Shown here: piece by piece, positions 34,329 to 43,652 of the stretch | Numbering within the stretch: position 1 is the stretch's first letter | How the letters are laid out: every line of letters starts with the position of its first letter | NCBI RefSeq assembly: GCF_900141985.1 | Contig: NZ_FQZK01000023.1 | Coordinates: 1-64,000 of the forward strand | Length of the DNA stretch: 64,000 bases | Direction: 5' to 3' | Origin: Nocardiopsis flavescens | Lineage (GTDB): Bacteria; Actinomycetota; Actinomycetes; Streptosporangiales; Streptosporangiaceae | Program-made: the position numbers and the translations under genes | The notes under the pieces: generated by a model | Seen by the model: only the letters and a program-made list of their open reading frames with translations | Told to the model about the DNA's origin: nothing | Database searches by the model: none

Positions 34329-35348
34329 ATGACCCTGCCCACCCGGCCGCGCCGACCCGCCCTGCCCACCGCCGCCGCGGCCGCCGCGGTGGCGGTGCTG
34401 ACCGCCTGCGGAGCCGGGGGCCCGGAGGGGGACCCCGGGGCCTCCAACGCCCCCGCCGACGGCTACCCCCGCACGGTGGAGCACTTCCTGGGCTCGACGG
34501 AGATCCCCGCCGCGCCCGAGCGGGTCCTGCCGCTGGACGCGGCCTACGTGGACTCCGTCCTGGCCCTGGGCGGCACCGTGGTGGGCTTCACGACCTTCGC
34601 CGAGGACACCGAGGCCCTCCCCGACTACCTGCTGGACAGCGACTGGAACACCGGGACCTCCGACGGGGCCGTCCCGGTGGGCCTGCTGTGGGAGGTCGAC
34701 CCCGAGGCGGTGGCGGCCACCTCCCCGGACCTGATCCTGTCGGCGCAGGTCCGCCACGGGGACGGGTACGAGCAGTTCTCCGAGGTCGCCCCGACCGTCA
34801 TGTCGGAGACCACCGGGGCCACGTGGAAGGAGAACCTGGTCCTGACCGGCGCCGCCCTGGACGCCGAGGACGAGGCCGAGCGGCTGGTCGCCGAGTTCGA
34901 GGAGCGCGCCGCCGCCCTGGGCGAGGAGATCACCGCGGCCAACGGCGGCGAGGCGCCGACCGTGTCCGCGGTGCGGTTCGCCGGCGACGCCGACGGCGTG
35001 CGCCTGTACACCCCGCAGTCCTACATCGGCGTGATCCTGGAGGACGTGGGCCTGGAACCGGGCCCGGGCGTGGACACCGGCTCCGAGGAGATCGTCACTT
35101 ACCACAGCCAGGAGCGCCTGCTCGACCTGGACGCCGACCACCTGTTCGTCGCCACCTACGACGACGGCGGCGCCGACGGCGTGCAGGAGAGCAAGGAGGA
35201 GTACCAGGCCGCCCCGCTGTGGGGCGAGCTGACCGGCGAGATCACCGAGGTGGACGACGAGTACTGGATCTCCGGCGTGGGCCTGATCGCCGCGCACGAG
35301 GTCCTGGACGACCTCGCCGAGATCTTCGGCGTCGACCCCCAGCGGTAG
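34329..35348 (+). CDS. Siderophore-binding lipoprotein (FepB/FhuD-like, periplasmic-binding class III)
   Basis: 339 residues. Signal peptide with lipobox VLTAC, lipidated Cys at 27. The mature domain has the features of iron-siderophore binding proteins: an early APERVLPLDAAYVDSVLALG and a later VDPEAVAATSPDLILSAQ, with a long helix joining the two lobes. It presents ferric siderophore to the divergent FecCD permeases. Ribosome site ggag seven bases upstream. Transcribed from the shared iron box. The type III decarboxylase follows 90 bases downstream and may be cotranscribed. Confidence 0.92.
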   Translation: MTLPTRPRRPALPTAAAAAAVAVLTACGAGGPEGDPGASNAPADGYPRTVEHFLGSTEIPAAPERVLPLDAAYVDSVLALGGTVVGFTTFAEDTEALPDYLLDSDWNTGTSDGAVPVGLLWEVDPEAVAATSPDLILSAQVRHGDGYEQFSEVAPTVMSETTGATWKENLVLTGAALDAEDEAERLVAEFEERAAALGEEITAANGGEAPTVSAVRFAGDADGVRLYTPQSYIGVILEDVGLEPGPGVDTGSEEIVTYHSQERLLDLDADHLFVATYDDGGADGVQESKEEYQAAPLWGELTGEITEVDDEYWISGVGLIAAHEVLDDLAEIFGVDPQR

Positions 35349-35438
35349 CGGCACCCCGCTTCCCCGCTCGAACGGGGCGCGCGGCGCCCGACCGGCGCCG
35401 CGCGCCCGTGCCACACCACGCAAGCCCGGGAGACCCCT

Positions 35439-36701
35439 GTGGAACCGCCCCGCTCCTTCGAGCACGCCCCCGCCCTGGACGCCGACCGCATCCCCGCCCC
35501 GGTACGGGCCGCGGCGCTGGAGCTGGCCTCCGGCACGGGGGCGGGCTATGTCTACGACCCGGCGCTGGCCGCCGACCGGGCCCGCACGCTGCGCAAGGCG
35601 CTGCCGGACTGGGCCCGCGTGTACTTCGCGGTCAAGGCCAACGGGTTCGACCCGGTGCTGGCGCACCTGGCCGAGGCCGTGGACGGGTTCGAGACGGCCT
35701 CGCTGCGGGAGGCCCGCGCCTCCCTGGCGGCGCTGCGCGAGCGGCGCGGCGGGCCGGGCGGACGGATCGCGGTGAGCGGCCCGGGCAAGAGTCCCGAGCT
35801 GCTGGCCGGGCTGGCGGCACTGCGGGCACGCGGCGCCGACATCGCGGTCAACCTGGAGAGCGTCCTGGAGGCGCACCGGGCGTCGGCGGCCGCGGTCGCC
35901 GCGGGCACGGTGCTGCCGGTGACGGTCCGGGTCAACCCGGCCCGGGTGCCGGTGCGCGGCTCCCTGGTGATGGGCGGTGTCCCGGGCCCGTTCGGGATCC
36001 CCGAGGCGGAGGTGCCCGCCGCCGTGGCGGCGGTGCGGGCGCTGCCGGGACTGGACCTGGCGGGGTTCCACGTGCACGCGGTGAGCGGCAACACCGACGC
36101 CGCCGCGCACGCCGCCTACGTGCTGTGGTGCCTGGAGTGGGCGCGCACCGCCGCGGACCGGCACGGGGTGGACCTGCGCACGGTGGACGTGGGCGGCGGC
36201 CTGGGCGTGCCCTTCGAGGCCGGGGACGGCGCCTTCGACCTGGAGGGGTTCGGCGCCGCACTGGCGGCGGCCCCCGACCCGGGGGTGGAGGTGGTCTTCG
36301 AGCCGGGGCGGTGGATCGGCGCCCCGGCGGGCTGGTACGCGGCCCGGGTGACGGACGTCAAGCAGGCGTACGGCGGCACCTTCGCCGTGGTGCGCGGCGG
36401 CATCAACCACTTCCAGCTGCCCACGTCCTGGGAGATCCGGCACACCTTCGCGGTGCTGGAGGACGACACGTGGCCGGCCGGCACGCCCCGACCCGCGGCC
36501 CGCGGGGCGTCGGTGACGGTGTCGGGCGAGCTGTGCACGCCCGAGGACGTGCTGGCGCGCGACGTGCGGGTGGGGTCGGTGCGGGCCGGCGACGTGCTGG
36601 TCTTCCCCAACGCGGGCGCCTACGGGTTCGAGTTCGCGATGCCCGCGTTCCTGGGACACCCCCCGGCGGTGCGCACCACCGTGGACTCGCGGCTCCCCTG
36701 A
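35439..36701 (+). CDS. Type III PLP-dependent decarboxylase (ornithine/DAP/arginine decarboxylase 2 family)
   Basis: 420 residues with an alanine-racemase-like barrel and C-terminal beta domain. The PLP lysine is K66 in VYFAVKANG; other landmarks are FHVHAVSGNTD, VDVGGGLGVPF, FEPGRWIG and the C-terminal active-site segment SGELCTPEDVLARD. Close functional relatives in siderophore clusters are PvsE (vibrioferrin) and SbnH (staphyloferrin B), which decarboxylate a substrate or a citryl-amino-acid intermediate. Placed between the binding lipoprotein and the main biosynthetic promoter, it probably supplies or trims an amine building block. Lysine or DAP decarboxylation for general metabolism is less likely here. 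Confidence 0.85.
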   Translation: MEPPRSFEHAPALDADRIPAPVRAAALELASGTGAGYVYDPALAADRARTLRKALPDWARVYFAVKANGFDPVLAHLAEAVDGFETASLREARASLAALRERRGGPGGRIAVSGPGKSPELLAGLAALRARGADIAVNLESVLEAHRASAAAVAAGTVLPVTVRVNPARVPVRGSLVMGGVPGPFGIPEAEVPAAVAAVRALPGLDLAGFHVHAVSGNTDAAAHAAYVLWCLEWARTAADRHGVDLRTVDVGGGLGVPFEAGDGAFDLEGFGAALAAAPDPGVEVVFEPGRWIGAPAGWYAARVTDVKQAYGGTFAVVRGGINHFQLPTSWEIRHTFAVLEDDTWPAGTPRPAARGASVTVSGELCTPEDVLARDVRVGSVRAGDVLVFPNAGAYGFEFAMPAFLGHPPAVRTTVDSRLP

Positions 36702-36739
36702 GCCCCGACGGCCTGTGGCGGGGGGCACACATACCCCCC

Positions 36740-36770
36740 TTGACACTTCTTAGGTTAGCCTGCCCTAATT
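36740..36770 (+). promoter_or_regulatory. Iron-regulated promoter of the siderophore biosynthetic operon
   Basis: A consensus -35 TTGACA (36740-36745) is followed by an iron box (ttaggttagcctgccctaa, 36750-36768) that covers the spacer and the likely -10 region (CTAATT, 36765-36770). A repressor bound here would directly block RNA polymerase. It lies 65 bases upstream of the acyltransferase GTG. Confidence 0.85.
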
Positions 36771-36834
36771 GGTCCGGCCGCGCGGTGCGGCCGTCCCCCG
36801 TCCTGCCCCGTCCTCCCGACCAAGGAGTCTCCTC

Positions 36835-37419
36835 GTGCGCGCCACCCCAGCCCTCGCGGCCGACCCGGCCTCCCCCGTCTGGCGGATCGAGAACCTCACC
36901 GGGGCCGACGTCCTCGCCGACACCTCCCCCTGGGTCAAGGCGTACGAGGAGGTCTACGCGCACGCCCTCCACCTGCCCGACCACCGCGAGCCGACCTTCG
37001 CGCAGCGCCTCGCCTTCAGCGCCCGGCGCGACGGGTTCCGGCTCACCTCCTGCCACGCCGACGGCGTCCTGGCCGGGTTCGCCTACGGGTACACGCTGCC
37101 CGTCGGCACCGGCTGGTGGAACGGCTTCTCCCCGCTGCCCGGCGTGGACTCCGACGAGGTCACCGCCGAGCGCCCCGGCCGGACCTTCGCCATGTGCGAG
37201 GGCCTGGTCACCGAGCCGTTCCGGGGCGGCGGCGTCGTCGAGCGCGCCTTCCCCCTCCTCGTCCAGGGCAGACCCGAGGAACGCGTCGCCGGACTGGTCG
37301 CCGAGACCAACGCCCACGCCCTGGACCTGGTCCTGCGCAACGGCTGGACCCACGTGGGCGACGTCGAGCCCCACCCCGGGTGGCGCCGCCACCACGCCCT
37401 GCTCATGCCCCTGCGCTGA
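36835..37419 (+). CDS. GNAT-family acyltransferase of the siderophore operon
   Basis: About 194 residues. The acyl-CoA region is visible as MCEGLVTEPFRGGGVVERAF and LVAETNAHALDLVLRNGWTHVG. It is shorter and different from IucB/DesC-type N-hydroxydiamine acyltransferases, so whether it acylates the hydroxylated amine (making a hydroxamate) is inferred from its place as first gene of the biosynthetic operon. Ribosome site aaggag seven bases before the GTG. A 196-base gap without a gene follows before the decarboxylase. Confidence 0.75.
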   Translation: MRATPALAADPASPVWRIENLTGADVLADTSPWVKAYEEVYAHALHLPDHREPTFAQRLAFSARRDGFRLTSCHADGVLAGFAYGYTLPVGTGWWNGFSPLPGVDSDEVTAERPGRTFAMCEGLVTEPFRGGGVVERAFPLLVQGRPEERVAGLVAETNAHALDLVLRNGWTHVGDVEPHPGWRRHHALLMPLR

Positions 37420-37615
37420 CCCGCTCCGGGGCGCCCGCCGCCGTGCGCCCCCGGCTCCCCCGCTGTTCCACCCGCCCCCCACCGGCGGGGCCCGGGACGC
37501 GCGGCCTCCCCCGCCGCCCCCGGCGCACCGCACGGGCGCCGCGGCCCGGGGCTCCCCCGCCCCGCCCGCGCGCGTCCCGGACCGCCTCGGAGAGAAAAAC
37601 AGGAGCCCGACGCCC

Positions 37616-39193
37616 ATGACCATCACTCCCGGTGGCGACACCGTGACCTGGGGCCCCGACGGCCTCACCGTCCCCACCGACGCCTCCACGCTGCTCCCCG
37701 GCGCCCTGGCCGGTGCCCCCGGCGGCCCCGAGGCCGTGGCCGCCCTCGTGACGGCCGCCGCCGACGTCCTGTCCGCCGCCCGCGACGAGCGCGGCGGCCC
37801 GCTGCCCGCCCGCACGCCGCACGAGGTGGCCGAGGCGGTCCGGACCGCCCTGGGACCGCTGCCCGCCGCCCCGGAGCAGGACCCCGCCTCCGCCGACCCG
37901 GCCCGGCGGGTCCTGGCCCGGCTCACGCACGTCCTGGCCGCGAACGCCGCCGACCCCTCCCACCCCCGCTGCGCCGCCCACCTGCACTGCCCGCCGCTGG
38001 CCGTCGCGGTGGCAGCCGACGCCGTCGCCTCCGTCCTCAACCAGTCCATGGACTCCTGGGACCAGGCCCCCGCGGCGACCGCCATGGAGACCCGCGTCAT
38101 CGGCGAACTGGCCGGACTGGCCGGGTACGACCCCGACGCGGCGGGCGGGGTCGTCACCTCCGGCGGCACCGAGTCCAACCTGACCGCCCTGCTGCTGGCC
38201 CGCGACCACGCCCTGGCCGGGACCGGGCACGACCCCGTCCGCCACGGGGTGGCCCGGGCCGCCGCCGGAGCCCGCCCGCGCATCCTGTGCGGGGCCGCCG
38301 CCCACTTCTCCGTCCAGCGCTCGGCCGCCCTGCTGGGCCTGGGCGAGGACGCCGTGGTCGCCGTGGACGTCGACTCCCGGCACCGGATGCGCCCGCGCGC
38401 CCTGCGCGAGGCCCTGGACCGGACGCGCGCCGACGGGGACGTCCCCGTCGCGGTCGTGGCCACCGCCGGCACCACCGACCTGGGCGGCATCGACTCCCTG
38501 GGGGCGATCTCCCACATCGCCCGCGAGTACGGGGTGTGGCTGCACGTGGACGCCGCCTACGGGGGCGGCCTGCTGTTCTCCCGCAGGCTGCGCGGCATGC
38601 TCGCCGGACTCGGCCGGGCCCACTCGGTCGGCCTGGACCTGCACAAGCTCGGCTGGCAGCCGGTGGCCGCCGGCGTCCTGCTCACCCGCGAGCGGGCCCT
38701 GTTCGCACCGCTGTCCCGTTCGGTGGACTACCTCAACCCCGCCGACGACGAGGAGGCGGGCTACCCCAGCCTGCTCGGCTACTCGCTGCGCACCACCCGC
38801 CGGGCCGACGTGTTCAAGATCGCCGTCACCCTGCGGGTCCTGGGAACCGACGGGCTGGGCCGGCTGGTGGACGCCTGCCGGGACCTGGCCCTGCGCACCG
38901 CCGCCGCGGTGACCGCCCACCCCCGGCTCCAGCTGGCCGCCGCACCCTCCCTGACCACGGTGGTGTTCCGCTACGACGCCGGGGCCGACTCCGACGGGGT
39001 CAACGCCCGGCTGCGCCGCCGCCTGATGGAGGAGGGGCGGGCCGTGGTCGGCCGCACCCGCCTGGACGGCCGGGTGTGGCTCAAGCTCACCCTGCTCAAC
39101 CCCGACACCACCGCCGAGGACACCGCCGCCCTGCTCGCCGAGGTCGCCGCCGCGGGCGACGCCGAACTCTCCGCCACGAAGGAGTCCCGTTGA
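37616..39193 (+). CDS. Group II PLP-dependent decarboxylase (DesA/diaminobutyrate-decarboxylase-like)
   Basis: 525 residues. The PLP-binding lysine is K344 in the motif GLDLHKLGWQ; LHVDAAYGGG, TSGGTESNLTALL and VATAGTTDLGGID are hallmarks of this fold. In NIS siderophore clusters such enzymes make cadaverine from lysine (DesA) or 1,3-diaminopropane from diaminobutyrate (RhbB). No diaminobutyrate aminotransferase is present nearby, which slightly favours lysine. Its stop overlaps the TTG start of the monooxygenase (TTGA), so translation is coupled. Confidence 0.87.
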   Translation: MTITPGGDTVTWGPDGLTVPTDASTLLPGALAGAPGGPEAVAALVTAAADVLSAARDERGGPLPARTPHEVAEAVRTALGPLPAAPEQDPASADPARRVLARLTHVLAANAADPSHPRCAAHLHCPPLAVAVAADAVASVLNQSMDSWDQAPAATAMETRVIGELAGLAGYDPDAAGGVVTSGGTESNLTALLLARDHALAGTGHDPVRHGVARAAAGARPRILCGAAAHFSVQRSAALLGLGEDAVVAVDVDSRHRMRPRALREALDRTRADGDVPVAVVATAGTTDLGGIDSLGAISHIAREYGVWLHVDAAYGGGLLFSRRLRGMLAGLGRAHSVGLDLHKLGWQPVAAGVLLTRERALFAPLSRSVDYLNPADDEEAGYPSLLGYSLRTTRRADVFKIAVTLRVLGTDGLGRLVDACRDLALRTAAAVTAHPRLQLAAAPSLTTVVFRYDAGADSDGVNARLRRRLMEEGRAVVGRTRLDGRVWLKLTLLNPDTTAEDTAALLAEVAAAGDAELSATKESR

Positions 39194-40527
39194 CCGCCGC
39201 CGACACCCGCCCCCTCCCCCGCGAGGACGAAGCGATCCACGACCTGGTCGGTATCGGCCTGGGCCCGTTCAACCTGGCCCTGGCCGCCCTCGCCGACGGC
39301 CTCCCCGGCTTCACGGCGCGCTTCCTGGAGGCCCGGCCCTCGTTCTCCTGGCACCCGGGCCTGCTGCTGGAGGGCGCCCGGCTCCAGGTGCCCTTCCTCG
39401 CCGACCTCGTGAGCCTGGTCGACCCCACCAGCCGCTGGTCGTTCCTGTCCTACCTGCGCGAGCACGACCGGCTCTTCCCCTTCTACTTCTCCGAGCACTT
39501 CCACGCCCCCCGCCGGGAGTACGACGACTACTGCCGCTGGGTCGCCCGCTCCCTGGACTCGTGCCGGTTCGACGCGCGCGCGGACGCCGTCCACCACGAG
39601 GACGGGGTCTTCACGGTCACGCACACCGGCGCCGACGGGACCGTGAGCCGCACCCGGGGCCGCGCCCTGGTCCTGGGCATCGGCACCGAGCCGGTGCTGC
39701 CCGCGCCGCTGCGCCCGCTGGTGGGCGACCGGGTGTTCCACGCCGCCGACCACCTCGACCGGGCCGCCGGGCTGGAGGGCGTGGACGACATCACCGTCCT
39801 GGGATCGGGCCAGTCCGGAGCCGAGGTGTTCCTGGACCTGCTCCGCTCCCCCGCCCACCGCGCGACGACCCTCAACTGGCTGACCCGCTCGCCCGCGTTC
39901 GCGCCCATGGAGTACTCCAAGCTGGGCCTGGAGCACTTCACCCCCGACTACACCCGGTACTTCCACGCCCTGCCCCAGGAGACCAAGGACCGCGTGGTCC
40001 CCGCCCAGTGGCAGCTCTACAAGGGCATCAGCGGCGACACCATCGCCGAGATCCACGACGTGCTCTACGAGCGGGGCATCGGGGGCGCCGACCCGGGGGT
40101 GAGCCTGCGCGCCCAGTGCGAGCTGGTGGCCGCCGAGGCCGACGGCGACGGGTTCGCGCTGCGGTTCCGCCACCGCGAGCAGGACGCCGGGTTCACCGTG
40201 CGCACCGGCGCGGTGATCGCCGCCTCCGGCTACGCCCAGCGCTCGCCGGACTTCCTGGCTCCGATCGCCAAGCTCATCGAGACCGACGCGCAGGGGCGCC
40301 CGTTCGTCGACGGGGACCTGCGGCTGGCCACCGACCCCACGCTCACCGCGCCCGTCCACGTGCAGAACGCCGAGCTGCACTCCCACGGCGTGGGCGCGCC
40401 CGACCTGGGCCTGGGCGCCTGGCGGGCGGCCGTCATCCTCAACGCGGTCACCGGGCGGACCGCCTACCGGCTGCCGGAGCGGACGGCGTTCACGTCGTTC
40501 GGCGCCCCGGCCGGGGACCGGCGGTGA
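39190..40527 (+). CDS. Diamine/lysine N-monooxygenase (DesB/IucD family)
   Basis: About 445 residues. FAD site VGIGLGPFNLALAAL at the N-terminus; NADPH site ITVLGSGQSGAEVFLDLL at about 200; typical FLEARPSFSWHPGLLLEGA, VPFLADLVSLVDPTS and a C-terminal LGLGAWRAAVILNAVTGR. These flavoenzymes hydroxylate the terminal amine of lysine, ornithine or a diamine, giving the N-hydroxyl of a hydroxamate. The start is the rare TTG at 39190 because aaggag lies five bases upstream and it overlaps the previous stop. The substrate is most likely the product of the upstream decarboxylase. Confidence 0.93.
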   Translation: MTAADTRPLPREDEAIHDLVGIGLGPFNLALAALADGLPGFTARFLEARPSFSWHPGLLLEGARLQVPFLADLVSLVDPTSRWSFLSYLREHDRLFPFYFSEHFHAPRREYDDYCRWVARSLDSCRFDARADAVHHEDGVFTVTHTGADGTVSRTRGRALVLGIGTEPVLPAPLRPLVGDRVFHAADHLDRAAGLEGVDDITVLGSGQSGAEVFLDLLRSPAHRATTLNWLTRSPAFAPMEYSKLGLEHFTPDYTRYFHALPQETKDRVVPAQWQLYKGISGDTIAEIHDVLYERGIGGADPGVSLRAQCELVAAEADGDGFALRFRHREQDAGFTVRTGAVIAASGYAQRSPDFLAPIAKLIETDAQGRPFVDGDLRLATDPTLTAPVHVQNAELHSHGVGAPDLGLGAWRAAVILNAVTGRTAYRLPERTAFTSFGAPAGDRR

Positions 40528-41849
40528 GCGGGGCCTCGTTCCGGCGGCTCTACCTGCTGGTCATCCTGCTGCACCTGGTGAGCGACGTGGCGCTCAGCCC
40601 GTTCTACCCGCAGCTGTTCGAGCGGCTGTTCGGGGTGACCGACCCCGGGGCCACCGGCGTGTACATCTGGGTGTGCCGGGTGACCGCGCTGGCGGCCATG
40701 CCCCTGTGGGGGCTGGTCGCCCGCCGGTTCTCCCTGGCGTCGCTGGTGCTGGGGTCGCTGGGGGCGGCCGCCGTGCTGGAACTGCTCCTGGCGGTCTCGC
40801 CGACCTACCCGGTGTTCCTGGCCGTGTCCGCGGTGCAGGTGGCGGTGACGATGGCGTTCACCCTGGCCTACCCGGCGTTCGTGGGCACCGGCACCGACCG
40901 GGTCCGCGACGTCACCGTGTTCGCGTACGTGGTCAACGGGGGAACGGTGGTCGCCACCCTCATCGGCGCGGGGATCATGGCCCTGTCCCAGCCCCGGTGG
41001 GGCATCGCCGCGTGCGCGCTGCTGTACGTGGCGCTGGCGGTGCTGTGCCACCGGCGGCTGCCCCGCGAGCGGCGCGCGGCCCCGGCCGTCGCCGACGCGC
41101 CCGCGGCGGACCGGGCCGCTCCCCGCGCCGCTCCGGCGCCGCGGGGAGCGGTGGCCGCGATCGCCGCGGTCGGCGCGGTCGTGCTGGCGGTGGAGGTGGC
41201 CCGCCTCGTCGTGCGCCCGTTCTTCACCGTCTACGCGGAGGGCGGCGGCGTCGGCACCACGGCCGCCGCCGTCCTCTTCCTGCTGCCGCAGGTCGCCGTG
41301 GTGGCGGTGCTGCCGCTGGCCGGCCGGGCGCACGCCCTGCTGGGCAGGGCGCTGCTGCCGGCGGCGTGCCTGCTGGCCGCGGCCGGGCTGGCCGGGCAGT
41401 TCCTCACCGGCGACACCGCGCTGCTGGCGCTGGCCCGGGTGGTGTTCGGGATCGGGCTGGGTCTGGGGCACGTCGCCCTGGACCTGCGGGTGTTCGCGGT
41501 GACCGGCACGGACGGGCCGGCGTTCTCCGCCGTGGCCACCGTGCGGGTGGCGGCGACCCTGGTCAGCCCGGTGGCCGCCACCGCCCTGGCCGGGGCCGGG
41601 CTGGGGCTGCCGCTGCTGGCGGGGGCGGGGCTGTTCGCCGTGCTGGCGCTGCTGCTGTCCCTGCCCGCCCGCCTGCCGCCCGCCCCGGACGGCGGCCCGC
41701 CGCCGACCGCACCCGAGACCACCCGCGGCCCGGAGGCCGCACCCGCACCCGAAACCGCCCGCGCCCCCGGGACCGCACCGGCCCCCCGGGCCGCCCCCGC
41801 CGGCGACGACCCGTCCGCGCACCGCACCGAAAGTCCCCACCATGCCTGA
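40524..41849 (+). CDS. MFS transporter, probable siderophore exporter
   Basis: 441 residues with about twelve transmembrane segments in two halves joined by an Ala/Pro-rich loop (about residues 180-205), and a Pro/Ala-rich C-terminal tail of about 50 residues. The N-terminus is LYLLVILLHLVSDVALSPFYPQ. MFS exporters such as SbnD, AlcS and PvsC sit in NIS clusters and release the finished siderophore. The GTG overlaps the monooxygenase stop and the gene overlaps the first synthetase by eight bases, so it is embedded in the operon. Confidence 0.85.
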   Translation: MSGASFRRLYLLVILLHLVSDVALSPFYPQLFERLFGVTDPGATGVYIWVCRVTALAAMPLWGLVARRFSLASLVLGSLGAAAVLELLLAVSPTYPVFLAVSAVQVAVTMAFTLAYPAFVGTGTDRVRDVTVFAYVVNGGTVVATLIGAGIMALSQPRWGIAACALLYVALAVLCHRRLPRERRAAPAVADAPAADRAAPRAAPAPRGAVAAIAAVGAVVLAVEVARLVVRPFFTVYAEGGGVGTTAAAVLFLLPQVAVVAVLPLAGRAHALLGRALLPAACLLAAAGLAGQFLTGDTALLALARVVFGIGLGLGHVALDLRVFAVTGTDGPAFSAVATVRVAATLVSPVAATALAGAGLGLPLLAGAGLFAVLALLLSLPARLPPAPDGGPPPTAPETTRGPEAAPAPETARAPGTAPAPRAAPAGDDPSAHRTESPHHA

Positions 41850-43647
41850 GAACGCACAGCACACCCGCGACGCCGACCTGTGGCGCCGGGCCGGAGCACG
41901 CCTGCTCGCCCACATGGTGGGCGAGATGGCCTACGAGGAGATGGTCGTCCCCGCGCCGGAGCCGGCCGTCTCCGGCGGCTCCCCCGCCTGGCGGCTGCCC
42001 GTCGACGACGGCGTCGTCTACACCTTCACCGCCCGCCGCGGCGGTTTCGGCTCCTGGCACGCGGACCCCGACTCGTTCGTCCGCACCGGAGCGCGGGGCT
42101 CCGAGCCCGCCTGGGACCCCACCCGGTTCGTCACCGACGCCCAGAAGACCGTGGGCCTGCCCGGCGACTCCCTGGCCGAGGTGGTGCGCGACCTGCTGGC
42201 CACCCACGCCGCCGACGCCCGCCTGCTGGCCGACGCCCTGCCCGCCGCCGACCTGGCCGACCTGCCCTACGAGGACCTGGAGGGCTACCAGACCGGCCAC
42301 CCCTGCATCTTCGTCAACAAGGGCCGCCTCGGGTTCTCCGCCGGCGACGCCGCCCGCTACACCCCCGAGGCGCGCGGCGCGTTCCGCCTGGTGTGGATCG
42401 CCGTCCACCCCGACCTGGGCGGCTTCCAGGCCATGGCGGGCACCGACCGGGCCGCGCTGGTGGCCGCCGAGATCGACGGGGACCAGCGCGCGGAGTTCGC
42501 CGCGCTGATCCGCGGGCGCGGCGGCGACCCCGACGCCTACCTGTGGATCCCCGTCCACCCCTACCAGTGGGACGAGGTCGTCGCCCCGCTGTTCGCCGGG
42601 GAGATCGCCCTGGGCCGGGTGGTGCGCCTGGGCGAGAGCCGGGACCGCTACCGCCCCTTCCAGTCCATCCGCACCCTGATGAACCTGGACCGGCCCGACC
42701 GGCTCAACGTCAAGGTGCCGCTGATGATCCGCAACACCCTCGTGTGGCGCGGCCTGTCGGGAACCCAGACCGGCTGCGCCCCGCACACCAGCGCCTGGCT
42801 GCGGGCCCTGGCCGAGCGCGACGCCTACTTCGCCGAGACGGGGGTGGTGATGCTCGCCGAGCGCGCCTCCGCGACCGTCCCCCACCCGGTGTTCGCGCAG
42901 ATGCCCCAGGCCCCCTACCGGTTCCACGAGCTGCTGGGCACCATCTGGCGCGAGCCGATCCACCGCCACCTGCGCGAGGGCGAGCGCGCCCGCACCATGG
43001 CCTGCCTGCTGCTGCGCGGCTCCGACGGCCGCCCCCTGGTGGCCGAGCTGGTCGAGCGCTCCGGGCTGGGCGCGCAGGCCTGGCTGGAGCGGTTCGTCTC
43101 CGCCCTGTTCCCGCCGGTCCTGCACTACCTGTACCGGTACGGCGCGTCCTTCACCCCGCACGGGGAGAACGTGGTGCTCATCCTGGACGAGAACGAGGTC
43201 CCGGTGCGCATCGCCCTCAAGGACTTCGGCTCCGACGTCGAACTGCTCCCCTTCGACCTGCCCGAGTACGCCGAGATCCCCGAGCACGTGCGGTCGGTGC
43301 TGCACCGCTGGCAGCCGCGGGAGCTGGCGCACTCGGTGCTGTCCGCGATCTGCGCCGGGCACCTGCGCTTCCTCGCCGACATCGTCGAACACGACCTCGG
43401 GGTGCCCGGGGAGCGGCTGTGGGAGCTGGCCCGCGCCCAGGTGCTGGCCTACCACGCGCGCTTCCCGGAGCTGGCCGAGCGGTTCGCCTGGTTCGACCTG
43501 CTGGCGCCCCGGGTGGGGCGGGTGGCGCTCAACCGCGAACAGCTCATGGGCGGCGGCTTCCACGAGCGCGCCGAGCGCGACGCCGAGTTCGACGTCATGC
43601 ACGGCCTGGTGGACAACCCGCTGGCCCTCGCCCGGGAGGAGGGGTGA
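41842..43647 (+). CDS. NIS siderophore synthetase (IucA/IucC family), copy 1
   Basis: 601 residues, the standard length. Family motifs are clear: GYQTGHPCIFVNKGRLGF, WIPVHPYQWDEV, FQSIRTLMNL, FTPHGENVVLI and IALKDF (ATP and carboxylate binding). The C-terminus resembles the FhuF-like thumb. NIS synthetases adenylate a carboxylate such as citrate or a succinyl half-ester and couple it to an amine. Its ATG overlaps the exporter. It shares many motifs with copy 2 (for example LADLPYEDLEGYQTGHP versus LADLPYADLEGHQTGHP), pointing to an ancient duplication within the cluster. Confidence 0.95.
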   Translation: MPENAQHTRDADLWRRAGARLLAHMVGEMAYEEMVVPAPEPAVSGGSPAWRLPVDDGVVYTFTARRGGFGSWHADPDSFVRTGARGSEPAWDPTRFVTDAQKTVGLPGDSLAEVVRDLLATHAADARLLADALPAADLADLPYEDLEGYQTGHPCIFVNKGRLGFSAGDAARYTPEARGAFRLVWIAVHPDLGGFQAMAGTDRAALVAAEIDGDQRAEFAALIRGRGGDPDAYLWIPVHPYQWDEVVAPLFAGEIALGRVVRLGESRDRYRPFQSIRTLMNLDRPDRLNVKVPLMIRNTLVWRGLSGTQTGCAPHTSAWLRALAERDAYFAETGVVMLAERASATVPHPVFAQMPQAPYRFHELLGTIWREPIHRHLREGERARTMACLLLRGSDGRPLVAELVERSGLGAQAWLERFVSALFPPVLHYLYRYGASFTPHGENVVLILDENEVPVRIALKDFGSDVELLPFDLPEYAEIPEHVRSVLHRWQPRELAHSVLSAICAGHLRFLADIVEHDLGVPGERLWELARAQVLAYHARFPELAERFAWFDLLAPRVGRVALNREQLMGGGFHERAERDAEFDVMHGLVDNPLALAREEG

Positions 43648-43652
43648 ACACC

